From: Parapedobacter defluvii
GTDB taxonomy: Bacteria; Bacteroidota; Bacteroidia; Sphingobacteriales; Sphingobacteriaceae
NCBI RefSeq assembly: GCF_014642075.1
Contig: NZ_BMIK01000002.1
Span: 372,001 to 436,000 of the forward strand
DNA length: 64,000 nt
Reading direction: 5' to 3'
The notes beneath the pieces are model-generated. The model had not been told where the DNA came from, made no database searches, and saw nothing but the letters and a program-made list of their open reading frames with translations. Positions 1-8,678 of this stretch are shown here, in pieces. Every line of letters starts with the position of its first letter. The stretch's first letter is position 1. A program made the position numbers and the translations under genes.

Positions 1-9
1 TGAGATTTA

Positions 10-378
10 TCAATAAGTATATCGCTCTACGGAGGCAATTTGGTTCCCCTCTTTGGTAAACACCAACACGGGTTGATAGCGGTCGGCTTCTTCTTCATTT
101 ACCGTACAGAAACTGAGGATGTGCACCGTATCGCCTACCTTGGCATGCAGCGCTGCCCCTCCGTTCATACATACCTCACCACTGCCACGTTTGCCAGGCA
201 GCACGTAGGTCATGATGCGGCTTCCATTTATTGCATTATTTACATATACCTGTTCGTATTTCTTAATTTGGGCAGCATCCAATAGATCGGCATCTACTGT
301 GATAGAACCGTTGTATTCGACATTTGCCTCTGTTACTTTAACCGTGTGGATTTTTGATTTTAAAATAGTTAACTCCAT
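10..378 (-). CDS. panD: aspartate 1-decarboxylase
   Basis: PanD makes beta-alanine from L-aspartate for pantothenate and CoA synthesis in the cytoplasm. The 122-residue product has the length of the family. It carries the self-processing site Gly24-Ser25, where the proenzyme cleaves to form the pyruvoyl cofactor, plus Arg54, Thr57 and Tyr58 at their usual numbers and the GSG...NGGAA stretch that closes the active site. The ATG at 378 gives the standard N-terminus. It runs in the same direction as the next gene upstream (start 1471, stop 410), 31 bases away, so the two may be co-transcribed. The usual partner panC is not in the window but could lie beyond the left edge. Confidence 0.96.
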   Translation of the reverse strand: MELTILKSKIHTVKVTEANVEYNGSITVDADLLDAAQIKKYEQVYVNNAINGSRIMTYVLPGKRGSGEVCMNGGAALHAKVGDTVHILSFCTVNEEEADRYQPVLVFTKEGNQIASVERYTY

Positions 379-409
379 TTGTTATGATTGTGTTTTTTTA
401 GTTTGATTG

Positions 410-1471
410 TTATGCGGTGCGTACGTAGCTTTCTGATCGTTCACACGTTTCCAGGAGAAATTGCTGTTCGCCCTGTATAATCACATGTCGTTGATAATGG
501 CAGTGATATGTGAACTGATGAGGCAGGGAGGGGTCTATTCCATCATTGGCTTGACAACTCACCTGATAATCCACTTGGCCATCCGCACCATATCTAAGTA
601 CCAGCAGGGTGCCATATTTCGGATTTGATTCCAAAGCATACCACGCTCCTTCGCCGATGCCACCCAGCCATTGGGCATTTGCAGGGATGGAGGAGGGTCT
701 CTTTGGCTCAGCCATGTTACCCGGTTCTTGGTCACAGGGTAATTTTTTTGCTTTATGGACCGATAAGTTATGAAGGAGTAAATCCACCTGAAAGCGCAGC
801 GATCGCCAGCGGGTCATCCGTTTAGATGCCAATCCCCCTTCGTGGTAGCAGTAAACAAAGCCATCTGGCGATGCATTTACGACATTACTCATCGGGCTCG
901 GTTTGAGGCTTTCCGGACGCAATACACGCCGCCTTGCAGGGTTGCCAGCGGCCCAACCGGCTAAAAGCACCTGTGCGACGAACCTGGAACAGCTATTGTT
1001 GCCCCGGGCTAAAGCCCCGTATTTAATCGGCCCTTCATCAACCAGTTTTCTTGCGAATTGGGTAGCCCTTTCGAAGGAAAGTCCGTTAGCGATGGAGAAG
1101 AACAGCCGGTCCCCTCCGTGGGTCGCATCTTCCATCCGGCGGAGTTCAGCCAAAATTGCCGGTAGATTATCAATATGACCAGTGGGGTCAATCTGTGCCT
1201 GCACCGTAATGGCAAGTCGGGGGTCGGACGCTGCGGAACGTGCACGGCCATACCCACGTGGAGTAATGTAACGGCCAAAATCGAAATAAGCCAACTGTCC
1301 CGAATGCCGCTGCACAAGTACAATAGCCGCATGTCCAACTTTGAAATTCAGGTTTTTGACAATTCCGAGTTTTTTGAGTAATGCCATCCACTGTTCATCA
1401 CCCCGGGCCGTTTTATCGGGCCAGGCAATAACCAGTGCTAAGTCTTGGTTTTCTTCCAACAAATCCTCCAT
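410..1471 (-). CDS. hypothetical protein, possible papain-fold-like (DUF6695-like)
   Basis: I do not recognise an experimentally defined function. The 353-residue product has no signal peptide or membrane segment and is probably cytoplasmic. The N-terminal half has the sequence KVGHAAIVLV around His47, then YFDFGRY near residue 62, and NNSCSRF around Cys161. A His in GHA, a FDFGRY-like strand and a Cys in NxCxRF recall permuted papain-like folds (DUF4105/LRAT-like), so a cysteine hydrolase is possible; that is inference. It resembles Bacteroidota proteins I remember under the DUF6695 label, but I could not check this. The C-terminal part (from about 260) looks like a small separate beta domain. 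It lies upstream of panD and divergent from the ThuA lipoprotein gene. Confidence 0.8.
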   Translation of the reverse strand: MEDLLEENQDLALVIAWPDKTARGDEQWMALLKKLGIVKNLNFKVGHAAIVLVQRHSGQLAYFDFGRYITPRGYGRARSAASDPRLAITVQAQIDPTGHIDNLPAILAELRRMEDATHGGDRLFFSIANGLSFERATQFARKLVDEGPIKYGALARGNNSCSRFVAQVLLAGWAAGNPARRRVLRPESLKPSPMSNVVNASPDGFVYCYHEGGLASKRMTRWRSLRFQVDLLLHNLSVHKAKKLPCDQEPGNMAEPKRPSSIPANAQWLGGIGEGAWYALESNPKYGTLLVLRYGADGQVDYQVSCQANDGIDPSLPHQFTYHCHYQRHVIIQGEQQFLLETCERSESYVRTA

Positions 1472-1724
1472 TCACAACGATTTCATTCAAAAGACCTTGT
1501 TCGTAAAGATCTCGGGAAACCGGCATTTTCATCTGCATCTCTTTTGTTTTTTTGAGTCGGATGCAGACATAGCAGGTTTCGCTGGCAGCGAAATAACCCT
1601 TAGAATCTGTAAAGAATTGGGAATTTTCGGTGCTACCACCAGAAAGATAAATTTTTATCAGCATATTTGTCGCAGAATTATCATTTTTGCAAACCAGATA
1701 TTTGCTAACGTGACAAACCGTAAC

Positions 1725-4700
1725 ATGAGAGAGTTTCTTAAAACAGCTACCGGCAAACTGCCTTTTATTTTTATCGTTGTTTTTGCCATCGTTGGCATTA
1801 GCTCCTGCAACAAACGCAGCGGCAAACCGAGGATATTGGTTTTCAGCAAAACAGCGGCGTTCTATCATGAATCTATCCCTGCTGGCAACGAAGCATTGAT
1901 CAAGCTCGGAGCGGAGAATGGGTTTGATGTCGATACGACGACCAATGCGGCGTGGTTTAACGAAGACAGCTTGAAAAAATATTCGGCTGTGGTATTTCTG
2001 AGCACAACGGGCGATGTGCTCGATTATCGTCAGGAAGCTGCATTTGAGCGTTATATACAAGCAGGAGGCGGTTTTGTAGGTATTCATGCTGCAACAGATA
2101 CCGAATACGACTGGGGTTGGTTCGGCCGGTTGGTCGGTGGTTATTTCTTAAATCATCCCCATCCTCAGGAGGCGACTTTCCATGTGTTGGATTCGCTTCA
2201 TCCGATCACCAAGGGGATGCCTGCAACGTTCAGCTACCACGACGAATGGTATAACTTCAAAAAACTCAATCCGGACAATAACGTGTTGATCACGATTGAT
2301 GAAAGTAGTTATGAAGGTGGGAAAAATGGCGAAAACCATCCCGTGGTATGGTATCACGAGTTTGATGGAGGGCGTTCATTTTATACCGCTTTGGGACATT
2401 CCTCGGAATCTTTCCAAGACCCGCTTCATCTGAAATTAATATTGGGTGGTATCCAATACGCTATTGGTAAGAACCTGAATCTCAACTACAGCAAAGCAAA
2501 AACACAACTGCCTCCTGAGCGGCAGCGTTTCGTCAAAACACAATTGTTGGAAGGAGAGCTTTTTGAACCTACCGAAATGGCCATCCTGCCCAATTTTGAT
2601 ATTTTGATTGCACAGCGTCGTGGCGAATTGATGTTATATAAGCAGGAAAGCCGTACCGTGGAACAGGTGGGGTTTCTGGATGTCTATCACCAGTCGGGTG
2701 TACCCAATGTCAATGCGGAGGAAGGATTTATGGGCTTAGCATTGGATCCTGATTTTGAAAACAACAAGTTTTTATATGCCTATTATAGCCCTGTCGATAC
2801 ATCCGTGAATCGTCTATCGCGGTTTGTGTTTGATAACGGCAAACTCGATGTCGCGTCAGAGAAGGTGATTCTCCAGTTTTATTCGCAGCGGCAGATCTGC
2901 TGCCATACAGGTGGATCGCTCGCCTTCGGTGGCAACGGATTGCTGTATCTTTCTACCGGTGATAATTCCACACCTTTTGATCAGCCTACCACGTACAAAA
3001 ATCACGGGTTTTCTCCAACCGATGGCCGGCCGGGTTTTGAACAATATGACGCCCGTCGTTCATCGGGTAATACCAACGATTTGCGGGGTAAAATTTTACG
3101 TTTAAAGATATCGCCGGATGGCAGCTATGACATTCCGGAGGGCAACCTGTTTCCAGAAGGTACAGACAAAACCCGCCCGGAAATCTATGTAATGGGTAAC
3201 CGCAACCCGTATCGGATTGCTGTTGATCAGAAGACGGGTTATCTCTATTGGGGAGAAGTGGGACCCGATGCGAATAATGATAGCTTGGATACGCGTGGTC
3301 CGCGGGGCTACGATGAAGTAAATCAAGCAAGGCAAGCCGGGTTTTTCGGATGGCCCCTATTTGTGGGTAACAACTATCCTTATCGTGCTTACGACTATGA
3401 AACCGGCCGTTCCGGTGAACCGTTTAACCCCGAAAAGCCCGAAAATAATTCACCCAACAACACGGGGTTAACGATACTACCACCCGCACAGCCGGCTTTT
3501 ATCTGGTATCCGTATGCTGCCTCGCCGGATTTTCCGCAAGTGGGTACAGGCGGGCGTAATGCAATGGCCGGCCCGGTATATTACACGGACATGTTTCCAA
3601 AAGAGACCCGTTATCCCGACTATTACAATGGCAAACTGATTATTTACGATTGGATACGCGGATGGATCAAAGCGGTGACCATGCAGCCCAACGGTGATTT
3701 TGACAAGATGGAGCCTTTTGTGGAGGGAGAATCCTTCGCAAATCCGATCGATATGGAAGTGGGCAAGGACGGTAGGTTATATATTTTGGAATATGGCAGG
3801 GGATGGTTTGCTAAAAATGCAGATGCCGGTATTGCCCGTATCGATTACATCGCAGGCAACCTGCCGCCCCAGGTAGGGCAGATTGAGCTGGAGAAATACA
3901 ACGGCAACGTGCCATTTACCATTCATGCCAAGGTAGAAGCCGCTGATCATGAAAACGATAAACTGACGTATACCTGGAAAATAGGCGAGGTGACACAGAA
4001 AACGGAGGAACCATCGCTGACCTACACCTTAGACCGGTCAGGAGAATATTCCATCACCGTGACAGTGAGTGATCCATCGGGTAATCATACCGAATCAAAT
4101 CCAGCATCCGTTTATGCAGGGAATGAGGAACCCACCGTGGAGATTGTCTTGTCCAATACCTCCGGTTATTATAAACCGGGTGAGCGCATTGAATATGAAG
4201 TGAAAGTAAACGACCAGGGCCGCGAAATTGACCCTTCGAACCTGGTGATATCTGTGGATTATGTGAAGGGTAAGGATTTAGCCGGAGCGTCATTGGGACA
4301 TCAGCAGGTATCTGAACTGATTTTGGGACGGAGCTTGATGATGGCATCTGATTGCCAGTCTTGTCACAAAATTTCTGAAAAAAGCGTTGGCCCGGCATTC
4401 ACACAGGTGGCAACCAAATACCGCGGACAAAAGGATGCACCGGCTTATCTGGTAGATAAAGTGCTGAATGGCGGAAGCGGAGTATGGGGAGAAGTCGCAA
4501 TGGCAGCGCATCCGGGTATGAAAGAAGGTGAAGCAAAACAGATTGTACAATGGATTCTGTCATTGGGAGAGGACCAGTCTGCTAAGCAAAAATCGTTGCC
4601 AGCTAAGGGAAGTATCGTGGCCAGGCAGCCCGATACCCAAGCAGAGGAAACCGTATTACGTTTTCATGCCCAATACACCAATACACCGGGTATGGGAATC

Positions 4701-4754
4701 AGGCCATTGTCGGGAACCAAAACAGTGGACTTGAAGTTGGCTCCGAAGGACTGA
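1725..4754 (+). CDS. ThuA / sugar dehydrogenase / PKD / cytochrome c lipoprotein
   Basis: A 1009-residue multidomain envelope protein. A lipoprotein signal ends at the lipobox ISSC (Cys28). Next come a ThuA-like trehalose-utilisation domain (about 34-245), a GSDH-type six-bladed propeller like PQQ-dependent sugar dehydrogenases (about 275-690, with LAFGGNGLLYLSTGD and GNRNPYRIAVD), a PKD-like beta domain (about 715-800) and a cytochrome c domain with the haem site CQSCH (Cys877, Cys880, His881). Together they suggest periplasmic oxidation of a sugar with electrons passed to the c-haem. The open frame extends upstream to 1341 across the divergent gene, but 1725 is the only start giving a lipoprotein signal. 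The product ends about 100 residues after the haem motif, next to a probable deletion scar, so its C-terminus may be shortened. Confidence 0.92.
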   Translation: MREFLKTATGKLPFIFIVVFAIVGISSCNKRSGKPRILVFSKTAAFYHESIPAGNEALIKLGAENGFDVDTTTNAAWFNEDSLKKYSAVVFLSTTGDVLDYRQEAAFERYIQAGGGFVGIHAATDTEYDWGWFGRLVGGYFLNHPHPQEATFHVLDSLHPITKGMPATFSYHDEWYNFKKLNPDNNVLITIDESSYEGGKNGENHPVVWYHEFDGGRSFYTALGHSSESFQDPLHLKLILGGIQYAIGKNLNLNYSKAKTQLPPERQRFVKTQLLEGELFEPTEMAILPNFDILIAQRRGELMLYKQESRTVEQVGFLDVYHQSGVPNVNAEEGFMGLALDPDFENNKFLYAYYSPVDTSVNRLSRFVFDNGKLDVASEKVILQFYSQRQICCHTGGSLAFGGNGLLYLSTGDNSTPFDQPTTYKNHGFSPTDGRPGFEQYDARRSSGNTNDLRGKILRLKISPDGSYDIPEGNLFPEGTDKTRPEIYVMGNRNPYRIAVDQKTGYLYWGEVGPDANNDSLDTRGPRGYDEVNQARQAGFFGWPLFVGNNYPYRAYDYETGRSGEPFNPEKPENNSPNNTGLTILPPAQPAFIWYPYAASPDFPQVGTGGRNAMAGPVYYTDMFPKETRYPDYYNGKLIIYDWIRGWIKAVTMQPNGDFDKMEPFVEGESFANPIDMEVGKDGRLYILEYGRGWFAKNADAGIARIDYIAGNLPPQVGQIELEKYNGNVPFTIHAKVEAADHENDKLTYTWKIGEVTQKTEEPSLTYTLDRSGEYSITVTVSDPSGNHTESNPASVYAGNEEPTVEIVLSNTSGYYKPGERIEYEVKVNDQGREIDPSNLVISVDYVKGKDLAGASLGHQQVSELILGRSLMMASDCQSCHKISEKSVGPAFTQVATKYRGQKDAPAYLVDKVLNGGSGVWGEVAMAAHPGMKEGEAKQIVQWILSLGEDQSAKQKSLPAKGSIVARQPDTQAEETVLRFHAQYTNTPGMGIRPLSGTKTVDLKLAPKD

Positions 4755-4780
4755 CGGTAACTGCTGCACGCAGGTAAAGG

Positions 4781-4906
4781 ATGTTGAAGGCTTACTGGAA
4801 TCAATTGGTGGATGTTGACCGTAGGCATTTGGCCGGACTGGACCACCTGCGTGCATTAGCGATTATCCTCGTTTTTTTATGCCACTATCGTGCATATGAC
4901 CGGTAA
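4781..4906 (+). pseudogene. truncated acyltransferase-3 (OafA-like) N-terminal fragment
   Basis: An ATG 26 bases after the ThuA gene stop opens a 41-codon frame ending in TAA at 4904. The peptide contains LDHLRALAIILVFLCHYR, a close match to the first transmembrane segment and catalytic-His region of acyltransferase-3 (OafA/YrhL-type) proteins, which normally continue for about 350 residues with some ten membrane helices. Here the match stops right after the HYR motif, exactly where the 3' end of the minus-strand propeller gene begins (its stop codon is at 4885). I read this as the 5' remnant of a gene lost by deletion; the family assignment rests on one short motif. Confidence 0.6.
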
Positions 4907-5643
4907 CAATATAGTTTTCCGTCGTCTTTACCGCAAAGCAGGTAATTGCCTTCTTTTTCCGATAGTGGGCCGTAGAAAAAGAGCGGGCCGCAGTCAGTCG
5001 CTAAGGTAACGTCCGTACTATCCGGCATCTCCTGGTCTCCAACGGTTGCATCGCTTGCTTCGTCTGCCCGGATGCTACGGGACTGAAGCTGTCTTCCGCG
5101 GTGGTCGAAAGAGAGGATGCGGTTGCCTGCCTGTACCTCAATGCGGATATCTTCCGTGTTTTCATACGAAGGTGTAGCACCGCGTCCGGTCGCTTTTTGT
5201 GAAAGCCGCAAAGAAAATCCGGGCAGCGGGTCGCCCGCGGTATCAATCCGGTATAGCCGTTCGGCGGTGGTAAATAAGAGACTGCTGTCGGAAAGCTGAT
5301 GGATGTTACCGACAATTGCACCGGGAAGTTGTGCATTCCATAGTTTTTCGCCACTTGCAGAAATGGCATAGAGTATATGATAGGCGTCCTGTATCAGGAC
5401 AAAGCGCTGGCGGTCATCAAAAATGCAGACGATGGGCTTACTCACCGGCTCGGCATTCAGATCAAAAGTCCACAGAGGTGCTGCGTACCCAGTGGCTCTG
5501 TCTGCAGAGGTTATCTCCTCACCAGCAATTTCTGTGTTTTCCTGCCCGGGCGGCTCATCTTTCCTCAGATTTGAAAAATAGAGGTATGAGGTAATGACGA
5601 TGGCAATGAACACAACCGACGTGATGATTATCAGATTTCTCAT
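4885..5643 (-). CDS. membrane-anchored beta-propeller (PQQ-like repeat) protein
   Basis: A 252-residue protein with one N-terminal membrane anchor (RNLIIITSVVFIAIVITSYL) followed by a linker and WD/PQQ-like propeller strands (PLWTFDLNAEPVSKP, AISASGEKLWNAQLPG, LYRIDTAGDPLPG). It should sit in the inner membrane with the propeller outside. Similar Bacteroidota proteins I recall are about 600 residues, with a large DUF3352-like domain between anchor and propeller; here the anchor runs almost directly into the propeller, so this may be an internally deleted derivative. I chose the ATG at 5643 over the one at 5691 because it starts the anchor directly. The last residues overlap the acyltransferase remnant, which supplies the stop codon. 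Confidence 0.72.
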   Translation of the reverse strand: MRNLIIITSVVFIAIVITSYLYFSNLRKDEPPGQENTEIAGEEITSADRATGYAAPLWTFDLNAEPVSKPIVCIFDDRQRFVLIQDAYHILYAISASGEKLWNAQLPGAIVGNIHQLSDSSLLFTTAERLYRIDTAGDPLPGFSLRLSQKATGRGATPSYENTEDIRIEVQAGNRILSFDHRGRQLQSRSIRADEASDATVGDQEMPDSTDVTLATDCGPLFFYGPLSEKEGNYLLCGKDDGKLYCYRSYAR

Positions 5644-5699
5644 CCCTACAAACTTAACATAAAAATGCCATAGCTGCACAGTATGCTGCAAACTATTTA

Positions 5700-5730
5700 T
5701 TGCAGATACACCTAATTATCGTTATGTTTG
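5700..5730 (+). promoter_or_regulatory. Bacteroidota promoter of the DUF423 gene
   Basis: TTG at 5700-5702, 20 bases, then TATGTTTG at 5723-5730, matching the -33/-7 consensus TTTG-N19/20-TAnnTTTG of the primary Bacteroidota sigma factor. It predicts a transcript start near 5737 and a leader of about 50 bases. Confidence 0.6.
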
Positions 5731-5787
5731 GCAAAATATTATAACATAAATTGGCCTTCAATAAATCATTTGAAAAATTGTTGACGA

Positions 5788-6177
5788 ATGAATAAACGGA
5801 TCATACTCACCGCTTCTTTTTTTGGTTTGGCCGCTGTGGTGTTGGGTGCTTTTGGAGCCCACGGTTTGGAAGGCAAAATCAGTGAGGACCAGTTGGAAAC
5901 TTGGGAGACTGCGGTCGATTACCAGTTTTACCACACGGTGGCGCTGTTATTTTTGGCTACCTTTTCAAGAGCAAAAAATACGTACATCAAATTTTCCTTT
6001 ATCACGTTTACGCTGGGAATCCTGCTGTTCTCCGGTTCATTGTATCTCTTGAGTACTTATTCGATCACTGATTTCGGTACACCGGCTATTCTTGGTCCGG
6101 TAACACCAATCGGAGGGCTATGTTTCATTTTGGGATGGCTTGGTTTGTTTATCGCGACGATTAAAAACAAGGGATAG
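5788..6177 (+). CDS. DUF423 family inner-membrane protein
   Basis: A 129-residue protein with four predicted membrane helices and the family hallmarks FGLAAVVLGAFGAHGLEGK near the N-terminus, a YHTVALL segment and a C-terminal PIGGLCFILGWLGLF segment. DUF423 (YgdD-like) proteins are small conserved inner-membrane proteins of unknown biochemical role. Its stop lies 17 bases before priA, so the two are probably co-transcribed from the promoter at 5700-5730. Confidence 0.93.
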   Translation: MNKRIILTASFFGLAAVVLGAFGAHGLEGKISEDQLETWETAVDYQFYHTVALLFLATFSRAKNTYIKFSFITFTLGILLFSGSLYLLSTYSITDFGTPAILGPVTPIGGLCFILGWLGLFIATIKNKG

Positions 6178-6194
6178 CATTATCCATTTTTACC

Positions 6195-8678
6195 ATGCTT
6201 GAATTTACCGAAGGTAAGACCGATATACGTACTACGTTGTTCGTGGAGGTGGTATTACCCCTGGCGATTTCCAAGACCTATACCTACCGTGTACCCGGTA
6301 TGTGGAATGCAGAAGTAGAGATCGGTAAGCGGGTTATTGTTCAATTCGGAAAGAACAAAGTCTATTCAGCAGTCATTTACCGGGTGTCCAACCAAGCCCC
6401 CGAGCGTTATGAAGCGAAATATATCCTGGATATTCTGGATGACCGGCCCATTGTCGATGCCGCCCAACTCCGGCTGTGGGAGTGGATTTCATCCTACTAT
6501 ATGTGTACGCTGGGAGAAGTGATGCAAGCTGCGTTACCGGCTGCGCTGAAACTGGCCAGCGAAACGCGGATCATCGCGGCGGAAGCAGATTCGGTTGATC
6601 GGTCTACGCTTACCGACAAGGAATTCCTGATCTTGGATGCACTGGATATTTCACCGGAGCTGAAAGTAAGTGATATCGTTAAACTGCTCGGGCAGAAAAC
6701 AGTGTTTCCCATCTTGAAAAGACTATTTGATAAAGGACTAATCCTGATTTCGGAGGAGATTACACCCCGATATAAACCTAAATTAAAGACATTTATTTCG
6801 CTGCACGAAGATTATGCCGATGATTTGGGCCGGAAAACATTGCTGGATATGCTTGGTAACGCACCGAAACAACAGGATGCGGTTTTAGCTTACCTTCAAT
6901 TGAATCGACAGCTTTCAAAAATTACCAAAACAGATATTCTGGAGGCCAGTGGTTGCGGTACCGCCAGTATAACGGCTCTGGTTAAAAAAGGTGTGTTTAT
7001 TGCAAAGGAACGTGCCGTCAGCAGACTCGATGGAGAGGACGTTGAACTTACCGGAGATTTTACGCTTAGTGAGGCCCAAAGGAAGACATTTAGCAACATC
7101 AAGGAACAGTTTGAGGAAAAAGATGTTGTGCTTCTACATGGCGTCACAGCCTCAGGTAAGACCCAGGTATACATCCGCCTTATCGAAGAAGCGGTGGCTA
7201 ATGGGAAAAATGTGTTATATCTGTTGCCTGAAATTGCACTCACAACACAGATAACGGAACGTCTTCGGTTACATTTCGGTAATAAATTGGGTGTTTACCA
7301 TTCACGTTTTAACGACAACGAACGCGCAGAAGTATGGCATAAAGTGATCAATAACGAGTATCAGGTGATTGTTGGGGCACGCTCGGCTGTTTTCCTGCCT
7401 TTTCCCGCACTGGGGCTTATCGTCGTTGATGAAGAGCACGAAACATCTTACAAACAGTTTGATCCGGCACCACGTTACCACGCACGTGACACCGCAATTT
7501 ACCTTGGTCATACGCATGGTGCAAAAATCCTATTGGGGTCCGCTACCCCCGCCATAGAAAGTTATTATAATGCCAAAGCGGGCAAATATGGACTGGTCGA
7601 ATTGAAAGAACGCTTTGGAGACGCCAGGCTTCCCGAAATTGTAACCGTGCACATTGGGGAAGAAAATCGGAAAGGCAGTATGTTTTCTTATTTCAGCAGT
7701 ACACTGCTGGAGGAAATGAAGAACGCCATTGCCCAGCGGCAACAGGTCATCCTTTTCCAGAACCGGCGCGGACATACACCGCTGCTGCAATGTAAAACCT
7801 GCGGTTACATTGCAAAATGTATCCACTGTGATGTCAGCCTTACTTATCACAAAAGTAGCGGGAAACTACATTGCCATTATTGCGGTTTTTCCGAAGACCC
7901 TTTGCAGGTGTGTCCCGCTTGTGGTTCGACTCATATAGAAAGTAAGGGGTTTGGTACCGAAAGGGTAGAGGAAGAGTTGGAGACGTTGTTGCCCGATGCC
8001 CGCGTTGGCCGTCTGGATTTGGATTCCACGCGGGGCAAGCATGGGTTTGACCGTGTATTGAGCGCTTTTGATGAACGTGTTTACGACGTATTGGTGGGTA
8101 CCCAAATGGTGGCCAAAGGATTGGACTTCGGAAACGTGAGCGTGATCGGTATCATCAATGCCGATGGCTTGATCAACTACCCCGATTTCAGGGCGCATGA
8201 ACGTGCTTTTTCATTGTTAGCACAAGTGAGTGGAAGAGCGGGACGCCGTGACAGCAATGGAAAAGTGATTGTACAGTCTTATGCGCCGCATCACCGCATC
8301 ATCCAGCAGGTAATTGCCAATGATTACGACGATATGTTCATGGCCGAAGTAGCTGAACGCAAGAACTATGCATATCCGCCTTTTTTTCGATTATTCCGTA
8401 TGGATGTGAAGCATAAGGAACAACAAACGGCCTATGATGCATCCCATCGGTTAGCGGCTTCCTTGCGGGAAGTGCTGGGACACCGGGTGGTGGGACCGGA
8501 AATCCCTTTAGTGGGGCGTGTACGCAATCACTACATTTTCAGTATCCTGCTTAAAGTGGAACGTGCCGGTACCAGTGTGGGCAAAGTAAAGGAATTGGTC
8601 AGATCGGTTTTGCTGCAGTTTGAAGCCGGCAAAGTCAATCGGGGCGTCCGTGTACAGATTGATGTAGATCCCTATTAA
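6195..8678 (+). CDS. priA: primosomal protein N', replication-restart helicase PriA
   Basis: PriA recognises stalled or repaired replication forks and reloads the replisome; it is a 3'-5' superfamily-2 DNA helicase. The 827-residue product has the N-terminal DNA-binding domain (VEVVLPLAISKTYTYRVP), Walker A GVTASGKT with Lys322, the DEEH box at 412-415, a zinc-binding insertion with four pairs of cysteines (CKTCG, CIHCD, CHYCG, CPACG) and the late helicase motifs (GTQMVAKGLDF, QVSGRAGR). Length is normal for Bacteroidota PriA. It ends immediately next to the stop of the convergent gene at 8679, with no base between them. Confidence 0.98.
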   Translation: MLEFTEGKTDIRTTLFVEVVLPLAISKTYTYRVPGMWNAEVEIGKRVIVQFGKNKVYSAVIYRVSNQAPERYEAKYILDILDDRPIVDAAQLRLWEWISSYYMCTLGEVMQAALPAALKLASETRIIAAEADSVDRSTLTDKEFLILDALDISPELKVSDIVKLLGQKTVFPILKRLFDKGLILISEEITPRYKPKLKTFISLHEDYADDLGRKTLLDMLGNAPKQQDAVLAYLQLNRQLSKITKTDILEASGCGTASITALVKKGVFIAKERAVSRLDGEDVELTGDFTLSEAQRKTFSNIKEQFEEKDVVLLHGVTASGKTQVYIRLIEEAVANGKNVLYLLPEIALTTQITERLRLHFGNKLGVYHSRFNDNERAEVWHKVINNEYQVIVGARSAVFLPFPALGLIVVDEEHETSYKQFDPAPRYHARDTAIYLGHTHGAKILLGSATPAIESYYNAKAGKYGLVELKERFGDARLPEIVTVHIGEENRKGSMFSYFSSTLLEEMKNAIAQRQQVILFQNRRGHTPLLQCKTCGYIAKCIHCDVSLTYHKSSGKLHCHYCGFSEDPLQVCPACGSTHIESKGFGTERVEEELETLLPDARVGRLDLDSTRGKHGFDRVLSAFDERVYDVLVGTQMVAKGLDFGNVSVIGIINADGLINYPDFRAHERAFSLLAQVSGRAGRRDSNGKVIVQSYAPHHRIIQQVIANDYDDMFMAEVAERKNYAYPPFFRLFRMDVKHKEQQTAYDASHRLAASLREVLGHRVVGPEIPLVGRVRNHYIFSILLKVERAGTSVGKVKELVRSVLLQFEAGKVNRGVRVQIDVDPY

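Noticed and set aside
1341-1724. Upstream extension of the ThuA lipoprotein frame
   Set aside because: It overlaps the well-supported divergent gene ending its start at 1471 and would bury the lipoprotein signal inside the protein.
1413-2087. 224-codon minus-strand frame over the ThuA gene start
   Set aside because: It lies antisense to the lipoprotein signal and ThuA domain; no domain or family is recognisable.
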